Source: Nitzschia sp. DOCU1
Lineage: Eukaryota; Bacillariophyta; Bacillariophyceae; Bacillariales; Bacillariaceae
Length of the DNA: 64,000 nt
Assembly (NCBI GenBank): GCA_951394045.1
Contig: OX595987.1
Span: 3,844,001 to 3,908,000, forward strand
Reading direction: 5' to 3'
Made by a program: the position numbers and the translations under genes. This document shows, piece after piece, positions 21,250 through 31,727 of the stretch. Each line of letters starts with the position of its first letter. The stretch's first letter is position 1. The notes beneath the pieces were generated by a model. It worked only from the letters and a program-made list of their open reading frames with translations. It did no database searches and was not told the origin of the DNA.

Positions 21250-22122
21250 CCTTACTTCGTCGTCTTGGTAGGCAGTGGCAAAAATGACCGCGCCCCCTTG
21301 ATTTCTCTGCTCTGGTGCAGGTTGGATTGGAAATGAAACGAAGAAGGCCCTTTCCGACGCAAAATTTCTCCCTCCAACGGGACAGATGCAGAGAATGTGA
21401 TCGTTCGATCATATCTGGCGTAACGCGCGCAGTATGTCGTTTCTTCTCTAAAACATCGGCGCCTTCCTCTCTGTCGGGAGTGATTCGCATTTACCGTGAC
21501 AAAAAGAGAATGCCATCTCATCTTGTGATATAGCCCCTTACAGTTTAGATACAAAAACCATAAACATATTTCTCTCTTTTTCGGCGCCACGTAGGCGTCG
21601 TGAGTGGTATAGAGAAGTTTCGATTGTACAAGTGGAAAATCGACTCCGACAAGATCGCAATGCCCATCCATGCCTCTCGAATAGAAGCGTCACCAGTCCA
21701 CAGATAGAAGCTAACTAACTTCCAGCACTTTTCCTCAGAATTCATATAAAACCCACGGTACAATACATATATATTAACATGCACAGTGTTGTTCAAACAC
21801 AATACCCGGATTTGACGTCATTTGGACATCGGGACGTGTTGGATGGAGAGAGGCATGTGTGCTCGATGTGCGTATGTGAATCCAAAATGCCAATCCACCA
21901 CAAACAGCCGCCGCCCGGGGCTCATCACCCATGGATGACAGCGGCGCGCGCCGCGACCGACAACACCCCAAGACATCAGCAGCCAAAGATATCGGCAGAC
22001 CGACCACCACCACCATCAACATCCGAATCAATCAGCTGAGCGAAGCAGAGGCTGTAAGACTCCCTTGCAATATCCTCCCTGATTTTGTCCACGGGAATAC
22101 GAAACGATATAACACGAGACGA
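21250..22122. promoter_or_regulatory. Divergent region between cyclase-PDE and HU genes, with a CRE-like site
   Basis: The 873-bp region lies between two divergent start codons. A full palindromic TGACGTCA lies at 21813-21820, about 300 bp before the HU ATG and 560 bp before the cyclase ATG. TGACGT is the core of diatom CO2/cAMP-responsive elements. One such octamer is expected by chance in about 65 kb, so the site is only suggestive. No coding stretch was recognised. Confidence 0.35.
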
Positions 22123-22761
22123 ATGATAATGTCAATGATGAAACCCACGCGGATGCGAGCGACGATCCTTTGCTGGATGATGGCCTTGTTGGCCCTGATG
22201 ATGCTAGCACAAGAAACGCAAGGCTTTGTCAAAGGATCACCTCATGTCAATGCCCGACCTGTTTTCATCTCTACTACTCCAACAGAACTAAATGCGGAGG
22301 CCAAAAAGAAAAAAGCCGCCACCAAGAAAAAGGCGGCTGCCGGCAGCAGCAAAGCCAAGGCAGCTGCAGCACCGGTCGAGACTTTGCGCAAAGCGGAGAT
22401 TGTGGCATCCATAGCCGAGAAGTTGGACTGTACCAAGGCGGTAGCAGACGATGCTCTGGCGGCTGTTTTGGGAACTATCACGGAGGTACGTTAGCTACTA
22501 TCGGCAGGACTCTTATCCTCTGATTGGCATCCAACATATTCACTAACTTTCTCCCTCTGACTGTGGGGTGTTACGTGCTTGGAATAGAATGTTGTCGCCG
22601 GAAAGAAAGTTAATCTTCCGGGGTTTGGGTCCTTCCAACTCCGAGCTCGTGCTGCTCGAAAGGGGCGTAATCCACAGACGGGAGAGGAGATTGACATTAA
22701 GGCCAGCAACTCTCCGGGATTTACAGCTGCCAAGGCGTTCAAGGAAGCCGCTAATGAGTAA
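22123..22761 (+). CDS. Nuclear-encoded HU/IHF-type DNA-binding protein, probably plastid-targeted (2 exons)
   Basis: Exon 1 is 22123-22485 and exon 2 is 22588-22761; the 102-nt intron (GTACGT...GGAATAG) is phase 0, giving 178 aa. Residues 1-33 form a signal peptide ([15 protein letters not shown]) ending in QETQG-F, with Phe at the expected start of the transit peptide as in diatom plastid preproteins. A Lys/Ala-rich linker ([15 protein letters not shown]) follows. The HU fold begins at [34 protein letters not shown] and continues in exon 2 with [19 protein letters not shown]. The arm [15 protein letters not shown] and the ending [13 protein letters not shown] complete it. HU proteins bend and compact bacterial-type DNA, so nucleoid packaging in the plastid is the likely role. 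Upstream in-frame ATGs would bury the signal peptide; ATG 22129 is an equally good start. Confidence 0.9.
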
Positions 22762-24185
22762 AGAAGGGAATTCCATCATCAATCAACACCCTCACCATTT
22801 GATGTCTTGGATGGGATCAGTGATACGAACTTGGTATCATGATTCAGGTGAATAGTAAAATGATTAGGCTAAGAGTTAGCCTTTGCTAATCCGGCGGCGA
22901 TTATTTGTTGCCCGCATCATGTCCTCCCCCCATCTCATCTATGAAACATGCTTACGGGAGGTTACTGCAACAATCTAGTGCACCAAAAAGGGCAAAACGA
23001 ATCCTCGTCCTGCATGCGGGCTCTTTGATCGGTGGTATCATAGGCGAGTCCACTGACTTGCACTGCAGCAAAAACAAGGTTCATGTGAGACCATCTGCAT
23101 CCTGACGTGACCGTTTGAGGTGTTCGTGCGATTGTAGTGCAGCATTCGCATGCTCTGGAGGAGGGAGAGCGAGATGAAAGAGCGTGGATGATTCCACAAC
23201 TACGGCGAGGTCGCTAGTTGTGTTTCCCCGGGGTTCTACTAGACACAATGCGATCGGTCATTCTTGCTGGCGATGATTCATCTCAGCACTGTTGCTGCTT
23301 TTCTTCCACCTGCCAACACCTATTACTCTTGTAGAGCACTTCGTATAGCGCTGGCTTCTACCATGCGGGAGTAGAATTGTGGAAGAAGGGCCGACGAACA
23401 TGACTGGCTTTTCAATACCGTGCTGACCACAAAAGGCCGAGATGCTGCTGCAGTTCAAGTCGTGAGCCATCCCCGTATCCACCAACTACTACTAGGAAAC
23501 AAGTGTTTCCTTTCTTCCGGCGCCGGCCCTGCTGGATGTAAAGACATAAAAGTTCGTACTATTTATGATAATAGTTTTATGCAGTATTGTGGTAAGTTGT
23601 TGCGTTGATCCATAAGAGCTTGTGTCAGTCTTGTAGGCGTTTGCCTTCTAACTGCTAGCTTTTATGGGTGGCAGGCCTTCTTTGGTCTTGCCTTGCGACA
23701 TCATGATAGTTTACTCTCGTTTTGACCATGAAGTAGTAGAGAAAGTGAGACTGTCGCGAACGCAAGCCGAAAAAGTTTTGGCAAGTTGCGGAACGGCGGG
23801 ACTGCGCCCATACGATAGTAAATATCCTGTCGTCCTATGCCTTGCGATGCAAGGGTATTTCTCCCCAAGGAGAGTTCTGTATTTAATAGAGAGAAAGGAT
23901 AGAGAGAAAAAAGACCTGGTCACACCTCCAATCGTGAGTCTTTTTATCACAGCCCATTCTTGGCCACGAATGGTGACACCCGTTACACGTGAGTTCGGTG
24001 AAATCGACCATATTGGGGGCTATTCATCACTACGAATCCGGATTTTTCGATTATGTGCCTCGCATAACCAACGCATAAACGAGTCGAGCGGTATTTGTCG
24101 CAAAACAAGGTTGTGCAAAGAAAATTTCCCCGTGCCACACATAATTTCAGCTGGATCAAAAAAGCGAAACCAACGAGCCTTCAAA
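22762..24185. other. Long intergenic region, no gene supported
   Basis: This 1.4-kb region contains scattered short frames on both strands with no coherent domain content. An open frame starts at ATG 23664 and runs in frame into the next gene, but its first 174 codons look non-coding. No repeats were noticed. Confidence 0.3.
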
Positions 24186-25061
24186 ATGGACCAACAACAG
24201 CTCGAGAAACGTATTACTATTGTGCAACTTCACAATGCGGGTGTTTCAATGTTAGAGCAGGGAGACTTCAAGTCTGCCGTGCGTGAACTCACCAGAGCAC
24301 TGTCATATCACAAACACATCTATAATGAGCATCATAGTCATCATGGCCCCGAGGTGGGCGATTGTATGTCAGATTTTTCATCAAACTTGGGCCTGGATCA
24401 GTGCATGCATCGACTTTCAAGTCATCGCCCAACTAGGAGAAGCTCGCTGGTGGAGAAATTAACTTCTTCCTGGGACGAAAATGATGACGTGGAAGTTGGT
24501 GAGCGTGCCAGCAAGAGCCCATCCTCTTGTCAGTTCGCTTGCCGCCAATTTGTCTATGGCCAAGCCATTGAGATTCCGAAGGAAATCGAAAATGATCTCA
24601 GCATCAACGCAACTGTTCTCATCAGTTCCATTATTGTATTCAACCTGGCCTTGGGCTACCACTTCCTGGCGCTCGCAATGGGTGCTGAGTTTGCAGAAGA
24701 GCAGAATGAGCGCGCCGTGATGACTCAGGAGGAGTGCGACTTTTCATCAGTTCGTGATCTCCTTGCCAAGTCCACCAGACTATATGAGCTCTCATTCTCG
24801 CTGGCCTACAGCATGCCATGGTGTATGGAACGAGGTAATGCCGTCTTGTTCGGCATGGCTGTTGCCAACAACTTGGGCGTTATATTCCATCAACTCAACG
24901 AAGAGACAAGAGCTCACCACTGCTTTCAAAGAGTCATGACCACCTTGATGTTCTTGGTGGAATACAAGGCTCAAGAGCGCGTTACGGACAACCAGTTTCA
25001 AGGCTTTCTACGTAATGCCACAAGCAGCACCTGCGTCATTCCTGCGGCATGTGCAGCGTAA
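24186..25061 (+). CDS. Diatom TPR-like helical protein of unknown function
   Basis: From ATG 24186 the product is 291 aa. It opens with ITIVQLHNAGVSMLEQGDFKSAVRELTRALSYHK, a TPR-like helix pair. After a Ser-rich middle segment it continues with SSIIVFNLALGYHFLALAM, LLAKSTRLYELSFSLA and GMAVANNLGVIFHQLNEETRAHHCFQRVMTTL, which read as further TPR-type repeats. Proteins with this 'NxG--LL--G----A---L--AL' start and 'NLAL--H' middle form expanded families in diatoms with no known function. The upstream in-frame extension is rejected because its composition is unlike protein and this ATG sits just before the first repeat. No signal peptide. Confidence 0.7.
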   Translation: MDQQQLEKRITIVQLHNAGVSMLEQGDFKSAVRELTRALSYHKHIYNEHHSHHGPEVGDCMSDFSSNLGLDQCMHRLSSHRPTRRSSLVEKLTSSWDENDDVEVGERASKSPSSCQFACRQFVYGQAIEIPKEIENDLSINATVLISSIIVFNLALGYHFLALAMGAEFAEEQNERAVMTQEECDFSSVRDLLAKSTRLYELSFSLAYSMPWCMERGNAVLFGMAVANNLGVIFHQLNEETRAHHCFQRVMTTLMFLVEYKAQERVTDNQFQGFLRNATSSTCVIPAACAA

Positions 25062-25986
25062 GACAAAAGGCCGCGATTGACGAAGCAAGCTCAGCTACTC
25101 GGACAGAAGCAGTGAATAACCATGTAGCTATTGGTCTATAACCTGCTATTACTGACTGCACCATGTTCACATCTAGTTTCCGTCATCTCTTTGTCGTTTG
25201 GGCATCCAAAATCATTTTCTGCTTACGCTAATAGTTATCTAATCAACCTATCAAAACTCCTACCTCCCACGTCAGGGAATTCTACGTAAGAAGGAATCTG
25301 ACACGCACTCCAAATCTGACGGAATCATCACTGGTTGGCATAGTGCATGCGCACAGCGAGGTCTGACATCATCGGTCCGGCAGCCATCAGTTTCAAGTCG
25401 ACAACGTCACACTTTGAGACTTGAAGACGACTCCCCAAAACTATGCCTCCATTGTCTTAAAAATGTCAAAATCACTCATCCTTAATCAGATTGGATACCA
25501 GAATTCCATCTCCGATTTGGTATATTTTCTACGTATGCCTACGTTCAGTTCGAACGTCCGACGGGTGCGTGGCTGGCGGAGAAACCCCAGTTGTGTCGCG
25601 CGTCTGTCCTCAAAAATAGCGCCCCATCATCGGCTGGAGTTTTGACGGCAAAATGAAACAATGCTTTCGCTCTCTCTCACAACGATATCGAATTCTTGAA
25701 GAAAAACGTCGTTTCGAGGCTCGTTGTTTCGACCTACGACCACCCTTTTTCTGTTGCGCTCACTTACAACGACGCGTTGCCACAACGTACACAAGTACGG
25801 CCAAACGTCGCCAGTCAGCACCACCACTCATTGTGCCAAACCCGGTGGCATTCAGACTCCTATTCTCTGAAAGCTGATATCATTTCCTTATTCTTATTCT
25901 TTTTCTCGCCACTTTTGTGCATTGCCCACCTGTAGTAGCAAGAACCTGAAAAGATCCAAGTCCACTCCCTCAGCGTAAGACCCAAC
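25062..25986. other. Intergenic region, nothing recognised
   Basis: This 925-bp stretch lies between two same-strand genes. It is AT-richer near 25195-25260 and pyrimidine-rich near 25870-25920 just before the next start codon. No coding or repeat structure was seen. Confidence 0.3.
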
Positions 25987-27237
25987 ATGACGTTAAACGA
26001 TATTATCATGGAAGACTGTGGCACGGTCGGTGAGAATTCAGCCCCACTGGACCTCAAATCATCGGTTCCCCTGCCCGATGAATTGCTTCTTTACATCGGC
26101 AATCACTTTTTGAATCCAGCGGAACGATCACGACTCGGCACTTGCAGTCGGCACTTGCGACAGTTGCTGCCTACTCCTCTCAGAATTAAGGTGGTAACCT
26201 CTCGTGGAGACGGCTCTTTGCAGCCTGAATTTTTCGTCTCTCCTGCAGATGAAGAACCGGGGAAAGAGCCTGGCAGGTTTCTGTTGAACGACGACAGCCT
26301 TCACTTTGGTCGACACTATCATCTATGGACATTTGATTACCAACGTGGTAATAAGGTGTACCTGGGTCGACACACTCGACATGGCCACAAGGCAACGGCC
26401 AACGGAGACATGCAGTATCTATATACCATGGGGTTGAGACCGCGTTCTCCCAATCAGACATGGGAGGTGATTGGCGGTGAAACTGGAGACGTCGTCATGT
26501 GGGGCGAAGACATTGGACTCTCGGTGGGAGGAGTGAACCCAAAACCCAGGCAGCCTGATTCCAGCCATCGAGGTCTTTTATCTTGCATTCCTGCTTCCAA
26601 TACGGCAGCCGCCCTTGGCGGCGAGCGCACAGGCGGTGGAGCCAGCAATCACTGGTGTGTCATTCACGACGACTGGGGCGTCCATGAAAAGCTGCAGCTA
26701 GTCCCATGTTCCATGTATGTGCCCGGAGATGATGTGAAAGAGCGTCAACTTCTTGTTCATGCCATTCCAGAAGTATGCGATGAAGGAGAATATCTGCTAC
26801 ATTCTCCGGCAAGTAGCAACGACGGAGAAGTCACTTGTGAAGGCTATCACGTCACTGTGGATTTTCAGTTTTGGATCCAAGATGGTATCATGCACTTCTT
26901 TGCCCCTGCACTACCCTTTACTTTGGGCATCCCCATACTTCAAACAGACGAACGGAACTCAGGAATGAGTCCCCTGGCGAACCTACTCGAGATCAAGAGT
27001 GCTCGATGGGGCTGTGTTATCTACTACATGGCCGTAGCGGCCGATGTCAGCGAAGGCAAGACACTGGATATGGATAGATTTCTTCGTCGCGTAACAGACC
27101 ACCGGGATCATAGCGTTCAACACAATGAAGAAGAACAAGTGGTCAGTATTGATGTATGCAACAAAGCCATTCGAATCGATGCTCCGAATCTTCCCCGTGA
27201 TGAACAGGCAATCTGGAAATTCATTCTTTCATGGTGA
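25987..27237 (+). CDS. F-box-like protein, paralogue A
   Basis: An intronless frame of 416 aa starts at ATG 25987. Residues 28-62, VPLPDELLLYIGNHFLNPAERSRLGTCSRHLRQLL, resemble an F-box helix set (LPDELL...L...C), which would link the protein to an SCF ubiquitin ligase. The rest is a beta-rich region shared with the gene at 58194: YHLWTFDYQRGNKVYLGRHTR, YTMGLRPRSPNQTWEV, VDFQFWIQDGIMHFFAPALPFTLGIPI, SARWGCVIYYMAVAADVSEG, FLRRVTDHRDH and a C-terminal IWKFILSW. This module is not one I recognise. The F-box call rests on pattern only. The 3' end carries a weak tandem copy of the sequence around the stop codon (27221-27240 versus 27307-27330). Confidence 0.65.
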   Translation: MTLNDIIMEDCGTVGENSAPLDLKSSVPLPDELLLYIGNHFLNPAERSRLGTCSRHLRQLLPTPLRIKVVTSRGDGSLQPEFFVSPADEEPGKEPGRFLLNDDSLHFGRHYHLWTFDYQRGNKVYLGRHTRHGHKATANGDMQYLYTMGLRPRSPNQTWEVIGGETGDVVMWGEDIGLSVGGVNPKPRQPDSSHRGLLSCIPASNTAAALGGERTGGGASNHWCVIHDDWGVHEKLQLVPCSMYVPGDDVKERQLLVHAIPEVCDEGEYLLHSPASSNDGEVTCEGYHVTVDFQFWIQDGIMHFFAPALPFTLGIPILQTDERNSGMSPLANLLEIKSARWGCVIYYMAVAADVSEGKTLDMDRFLRRVTDHRDHSVQHNEEEQVVSIDVCNKAIRIDAPNLPRDEQAIWKFILSW

Positions 27238-27483
27238 TAGAAGGAAATGGAGACATGCTTATGCTTCAGATATGGGTGTTTTAGGAATGAACCAGCATTT
27301 TGTAACTTCCATTATTTCACGATGATAGAAGGAATGGAAACAGTTGCTATGTTTCTGAGAGGGTCGGGTTGGGAATAGCCCCAGAGCCGTGTGTCGGTGG
27401 CATTTATTTTGGCGCCATAGCGTTTTAAAGATGGGTTAGGCGCTGAATTTGCTATATTACCGAGTCGGTGTATAATCTTTGAT

Positions 27484-27720
27484 CTAGTTGGGTCGTTCTT
27501 GGATGTTGCCGTTGCCAACAGTGACTCTTTTTGTCACCATGGACCAGTTTCCGTCGCCCATGGCTTCCTCTCTTTCTTCTGCGGTCCACGTTTTACCATC
27601 GTCGGAACGAAGTTGATCTTTTCTCGGTTCAATGCAAAACTGCGAAGGGGGCGAAGCAGGTGAGGCGCGAGAGTGTTGTGGGCGGCAAAGCGTGTCCTGG
27701 CGCGCGCCACGTGTTGCCAT
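27484..27720 (-). CDS. Possible small unknown gene, 78 aa
   Basis: A minus-strand frame runs from ATG 27720 to TAG at 27484. Its second half, DGKTWTAEEREEAMGDGNWS followed by MVTKRVTVGNGNIQERPN, reads like real protein (acidic helix, then a basic strand), while the first half is Arg/Ser/Pro-rich. A TTCGCAG splice acceptor just before FCIEPRKDQ could mean that the true first exon lies elsewhere. It is convergent with F-box A and divergent from the gene at 27912. No family recognised. Confidence 0.35.
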   Translation of the reverse strand: MATRGARQDTLCRPQHSRASPASPPSQFCIEPRKDQLRSDDGKTWTAEEREEAMGDGNWSMVTKRVTVGNGNIQERPN

Positions 27721-27911
27721 TTCAGCCAATCAAAACGCTCCTCACATTCGTGACTGGAATCGAAGGACTAAAAGATCTTTTGGCTCTCTCATTCGTTGCG
27801 TGGTTCGCATGTCAAGATCTGTCGGCAGTAGCCAGAAACGATTCCTGAAGATACGATAGGAATACAAACACATCGCACCCACACCCACCATGCCGCTTTG
27901 ACGGAGTAATC

Positions 27912-29087
27912 ATGTCATCCAAATTATTTCCGCGATCCGTCCTTATCCATGTTGTCGTTTATATTCTTTGGTTCGGGGAAGTCCGTGCCTCGATTGGACC
28001 CTGGCATCATTGGGGGGTCGCGAGAATCGATCGTTCGTCGCCTTCTTGCCACAACAAGTTCTTGGGCGGGAAGGAGTTCTCAAATAACAGCCGAATACAA
28101 CTAAAGAAGGCGCTATCCGCTCCTCGAGGGGGGCAGGAAGGTGCGCTCTATGACAAGGATGATCCCGCCCTCAATGGAGCTCTCCGCGTAGTGGGCGCTG
28201 TTGCACAAGGCACTATTTCTGTCGTCAAGGCTGTTATCCCACCAGTATTGACGGTAGTGCAACATGTTTTCGGCTTTTATCAGGCTTTGCCTAGGGACGC
28301 AATTATTGCTCAGATTGGTCTGGTGTACTGTTTTGCAGGTGGCTATTACCCTACTTTATTCAGCTCGTTGCAAGCGGCACGACAATGTGGCTGGGACGTC
28401 ATGACGGAAGCTATACAAGATTTGACCGACGAGGCCATCAAGGTCATTGATGCATCGGCCGATATCCGATGGGATCATCTTGATCGAAAAAATCAGTTTC
28501 TACGTCAAGCGAATATTGTGCTCAAGACGGTGGATCCCGTAAGAATCAACCAAGCCATGGGAGCACTGTATACTACCTGGCTTGGAGTATCGGCCGTCCT
28601 GGAGAGGGAATATGCAAGAGTAATTTCCTTGAGTTTGACCTTGGCGTACTACTTCGAACTGGTTGCACATTGGGTTTTGGAGCCACCAGTCAAATATGTG
28701 GTCCATGAGGACTATCACAAATGGGTACCTGTGGTGATTGGCTGGGGAGCAAAGGCAGCGGCTATGAACATTGCATGGCGAATCCAACGGGTATTGACAG
28801 CATCCACGTCGGCCATGACGGGCGGTATCATGTTTGCTAGGGCTTTGCTTCGAATGGCTCATAAGCGGGGCATTACACTATTTGGTTGGATTGATGAGAC
28901 AGGTCAGGAATCGCCCCTGGACGAAATTATCGGATTCGCTGTTGCGGCACTTGGTTTCTGGACCCAGATTGAGTTGCAGTACAAGAACAACTTCTCTTTT
29001 GAAGTTCCTTTTCCGCTCAGTCTGATAACTTGGCCCTTTGATTGGTTAGAGAAATGGATTCAGTGGGTCGTCACAAAAGAAGAATAG
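27912..29087 (+). CDS. Unknown membrane protein with signal peptide
   Basis: An intronless frame of 391 aa starts at ATG 27912. It opens with a signal peptide (VLIHVVVYILWFGEVRA). A basic Ser/Asn-rich stretch and SAPRGG follow, which could be a plastid-type transit segment, though the classical ASAFAP motif is absent. Hydrophobic stretches follow: VVGAVAQGTISVVKAVIPPVLTVVQHVFGFY, AIIAQIGLVYCFAGGYYPTLF, VISLSLTLAYYFELVAHWVL, and IIGFAVAALGFWTQIELQY. The C-terminus is FDWLEKWIQWVVTKEE. Between them lie helical charged segments (AIQDLTDEAIKVIDASADIRWDHLDRKNQFLRQ). I do not recognise the family. Its stop is only 35 bp from the stop of the convergent CRAL-TRIO gene, so the two 3' UTRs must overlap. 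Confidence 0.75.
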   Translation: MSSKLFPRSVLIHVVVYILWFGEVRASIGPWHHWGVARIDRSSPSCHNKFLGGKEFSNNSRIQLKKALSAPRGGQEGALYDKDDPALNGALRVVGAVAQGTISVVKAVIPPVLTVVQHVFGFYQALPRDAIIAQIGLVYCFAGGYYPTLFSSLQAARQCGWDVMTEAIQDLTDEAIKVIDASADIRWDHLDRKNQFLRQANIVLKTVDPVRINQAMGALYTTWLGVSAVLEREYARVISLSLTLAYYFELVAHWVLEPPVKYVVHEDYHKWVPVVIGWGAKAAAMNIAWRIQRVLTASTSAMTGGIMFARALLRMAHKRGITLFGWIDETGQESPLDEIIGFAVAALGFWTQIELQYKNNFSFEVPFPLSLITWPFDWLEKWIQWVVTKEE

Positions 29088-29122
29088 CTACCCTGCGTGT
29101 CCTAGTAACTTAACGAAACAAC

Positions 29123-30999
29123 CTACATCCGCGCTCGCTTTTTCATTGCGTTTTCAATAATCTCCATGTCGTCATCATAGGTTGAACCGATATCTTCGGG
29201 GTGATATAGGGGACTTGCCATTGGGCTCTCTTGCGGACTGCTCGTTGTAATGCTCTCGGTCTCGCTCGCGGACGATGCTTGTTGGTAGGCTCTCCGATTG
29301 CCACTCATATTGCTGGTACTGCTATGGAGGCTTGCCGTAGCGGGTCTCGCACTGGAGGAAGCAATCTTGATCCGGGTTCTGAAGCCATGGCTGACCTTTT
29401 CCTTTGCTTGCTTGTCGTCAACTTCGATCCATGGAGAATGGGGATCCTGTTTCAAGAAACGACCACCTTCTGCCCGTATTGTATCGACAATCTCCCCGAT
29501 CATCGCTGTCTTGACTTTCAGCCGGGAGGCTTCGTAGAGCTCCAGTTTATCATCCAAAATGTTGTTCAAGCGCAAGTTGCCCATGTGCTCCCTATATGGC
29601 TTCCCACGCCCAAAAAGCACATCCGCTTGCGAGGGAACAACAATTCGAGGAGTCCCAGGCGGCATCCTTTCTTCCTGGTATCTCCGAATCTTGATCCATT
29701 CCGCGTGATTCTTAAGCTTCAAAACGCCATCAACAGTCACTGGTAGTGGATCCGGCGAAATTCCATAGGTCATCAAAGCATAAATGCATTCCATATGTGC
29801 ACCTACCAACAACCAATCGTTCAAGACAAGCACAAGAGTTATAACGACAAGTCAGATGGAATGTGAATATAGTCAGATCCCCACGCAATCTATACCGCTA
29901 GAAAGGGAAACACAGTAGGACACCCACCATAATGAAGTTTTACTCGAGCCCGTTCTCTTTCGGGGAGAAATCGTAGCGAAAAATTAATAATCACCCGAAC
30001 CGCAGGATCATTGAAACATTGATGTATCGAACACATCCGAAATGGTAACGATCGAGCTATCCAAGGCCCGGCCGATACCGTCCGTAAATCCGTCTTGCCC
30101 TCAACAAACTCCCCCGCCACGCTGTACACTATGCAGGTGATTCCCCGTTTTTGAGTTTCCTCATCCTCCATAACACTCATCATGAGATAGTACATGGCTC
30201 GTGTCTAGCAGGATAGGATACGCCCGCCCACCACAATAGCGACGAAAGCCAAAAGCAAGAAGATATTTCAAACAGTTGAGTACTCAATTCCCAATGCCAC
30301 TTGTATAGTCTAGCCTTTCCACTTCTCCTCTTATTATCGTCATCATTCTGGACTTACAAAATTGTTGGGTTCCTTGTATGTTTGATAATTAGGCAAGAGC
30401 ATGCAAATCGCTCTCCCCGCCCGATCTCTCGCGGGAAGAACTTGCATAAATCCCGCCTTGAGAGTTTTCATGTCCTCCTTGTCCAAATCTTGAAGCTTAA
30501 TGTCGCGACACAATTTCTCAGAGCCAAACAAGTAGAGTTTTAAATCAAAGAATCGCAAAAAGCGTTCCGCGGCCACGGCAGGATCAAAACGTTCCGCACG
30601 TAAAAACATGAGACGAAAGGAAGGCCGTTGTAGATACTGGGGAGATTGAGACTGTGCCAATTGATAGGCATGAATCCAACGTTTCCTCTTGGTATTGTAT
30701 AAATGTTCTTGGGATACCAATTTATGCAATTCCACTTCAAGTTCTTGTAGTTTCGTTTGGACCAACTCGGGTGTTTCCTTTACAACTTCATCCACGCCAT
30801 GCAATTCATAATAGACCTTGTCGCGTTCACACAGCGATAAGTTTCCCAAGGCCGAAGCAATGTAGGAATCAATCCGATCGTCGTTTCGATCTTGTTCCGT
30901 GGGTTGATCCACATGCAAGGCATCCGTAGGTTCTTCTTCGGCTACAACAGTGGTCTTTGGCCTGGGGGTGGAATAACTGGACGAAAACCAGCTATTCAT
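29123..30999 (-). CDS. CRAL-TRIO and DUF6824-type fusion protein, copy A (3 exons)
   Basis: Exons: 30358-30999, 29928-30204, 29123-29802, with introns of 153 and 125 nt. Phases (0 and 1) match those of copy B at 46128. The product is 532 aa. The first part resembles a CRAL-TRIO lipid-binding protein: FRLMFLRAERFDPAVAAERFLRFFDLKLYLFG, LPARDRAGRAICML, then TRAMYYLMMSVM and RVKLHYGAHMECIYALMTYGI. The second part holds the diatom DUF6824-type block: ADVLFGRGKPYREHMGNLRL, GGRFLKQDPHSPWIEVDD and AKEKVSHGFRTRI. Many members of that domain family are thought to be regulatory, so the fusion is notable. The first in-frame ATG is at 30999. The frame remains open upstream and encodes a strong membrane segment (FVVGGFIIVIINTLIIGYSL) with no ATG; an unseen 5' exon could add it. 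Confidence 0.8.
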
Positions 31000-31444
31000 T
31001 TTCGTGTTGTAATTGTGGAAGGATCGAACGGGAAAAGCGAGGGAATAACCAATAATAAGGGTGTTAATGATGACGATGATGAACCCCCCCACCACGAATA
31101 CGTGCAAATGCGTAGCCCGGCGTCGTCCCAGTCGCAACGTTGATGAGAGGAGGGATGATGAAACTCTTCTTATGCTAATGTAATAAGAACAAGGAGTTAC
31201 CTTCCTCGACTTTTGGGACGATTGGGATGCGATAGGAATGGAGTCGTAGCGGATATTGACACAGAGACTGCTACTGGTCAGAAAATATCAGAATGAGAAT
31301 GCCTTGCGATTCATCTGAATTTAACCAGGACACGGATGGTGAGAACTTGAAGGTTCTTCCCCCTTCCATAAACGTTCACAGTAGTAGTCGTTCGTCAAAA
31401 AGTTTTTCAACCGATGGGGAATGGAATACAAACATGTTGGTGTA
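31000..31444. other. Upstream region of CRAL-TRIO copy A
   Basis: The 445 bp carry the open but ATG-less extension of copy A (31000-31288) and possibly an unidentified first exon. A plausible acceptor (TTGTTCTTATTACATTAG on the minus strand) ends at 31175. The transposon begins at about 31445. Confidence 0.3.
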
Positions 31445-31468
31445 CAGTATGGCTGGTCACATCCAAAA
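31445..31468 (+). repeat. Left terminal inverted repeat of the DDE transposon
   Basis: It pairs with 34933-34956. The four bases outside (TGTA, against TGGA at the other end) are also similar, so the repeat may be up to 28 bp. Confidence 0.8.
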
Positions 31469-31727
31469 GTGTCATACCGTAGGATGTGTAGACCTGGTAG
31501 GTGAAGGGCCGGCTTGCACACCAGCCCTCCGTTGCTCCGAGCTGACAGACAGACGGTTTATCGCGGTCTTTTCGGCAAATACAACAATCACAACAAAACC
31601 TTCATGGCATCGATCATATCGGAGCTGTTTTGGAGATCACCCAGGTGGCACCTTCCGTCATGACAGTATCAAATCGCTTCTAAATTACATTTGAATTCCA
31701 TTTGCATGGGTCATCCCGGAAGGCAAT

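Noticed and set aside
23664..24185. N-terminal extension of the TPR-like gene by 174 aa
   Set aside because: It is in frame with an ATG, but its composition is unlike protein and the first repeat begins right after ATG 24186.
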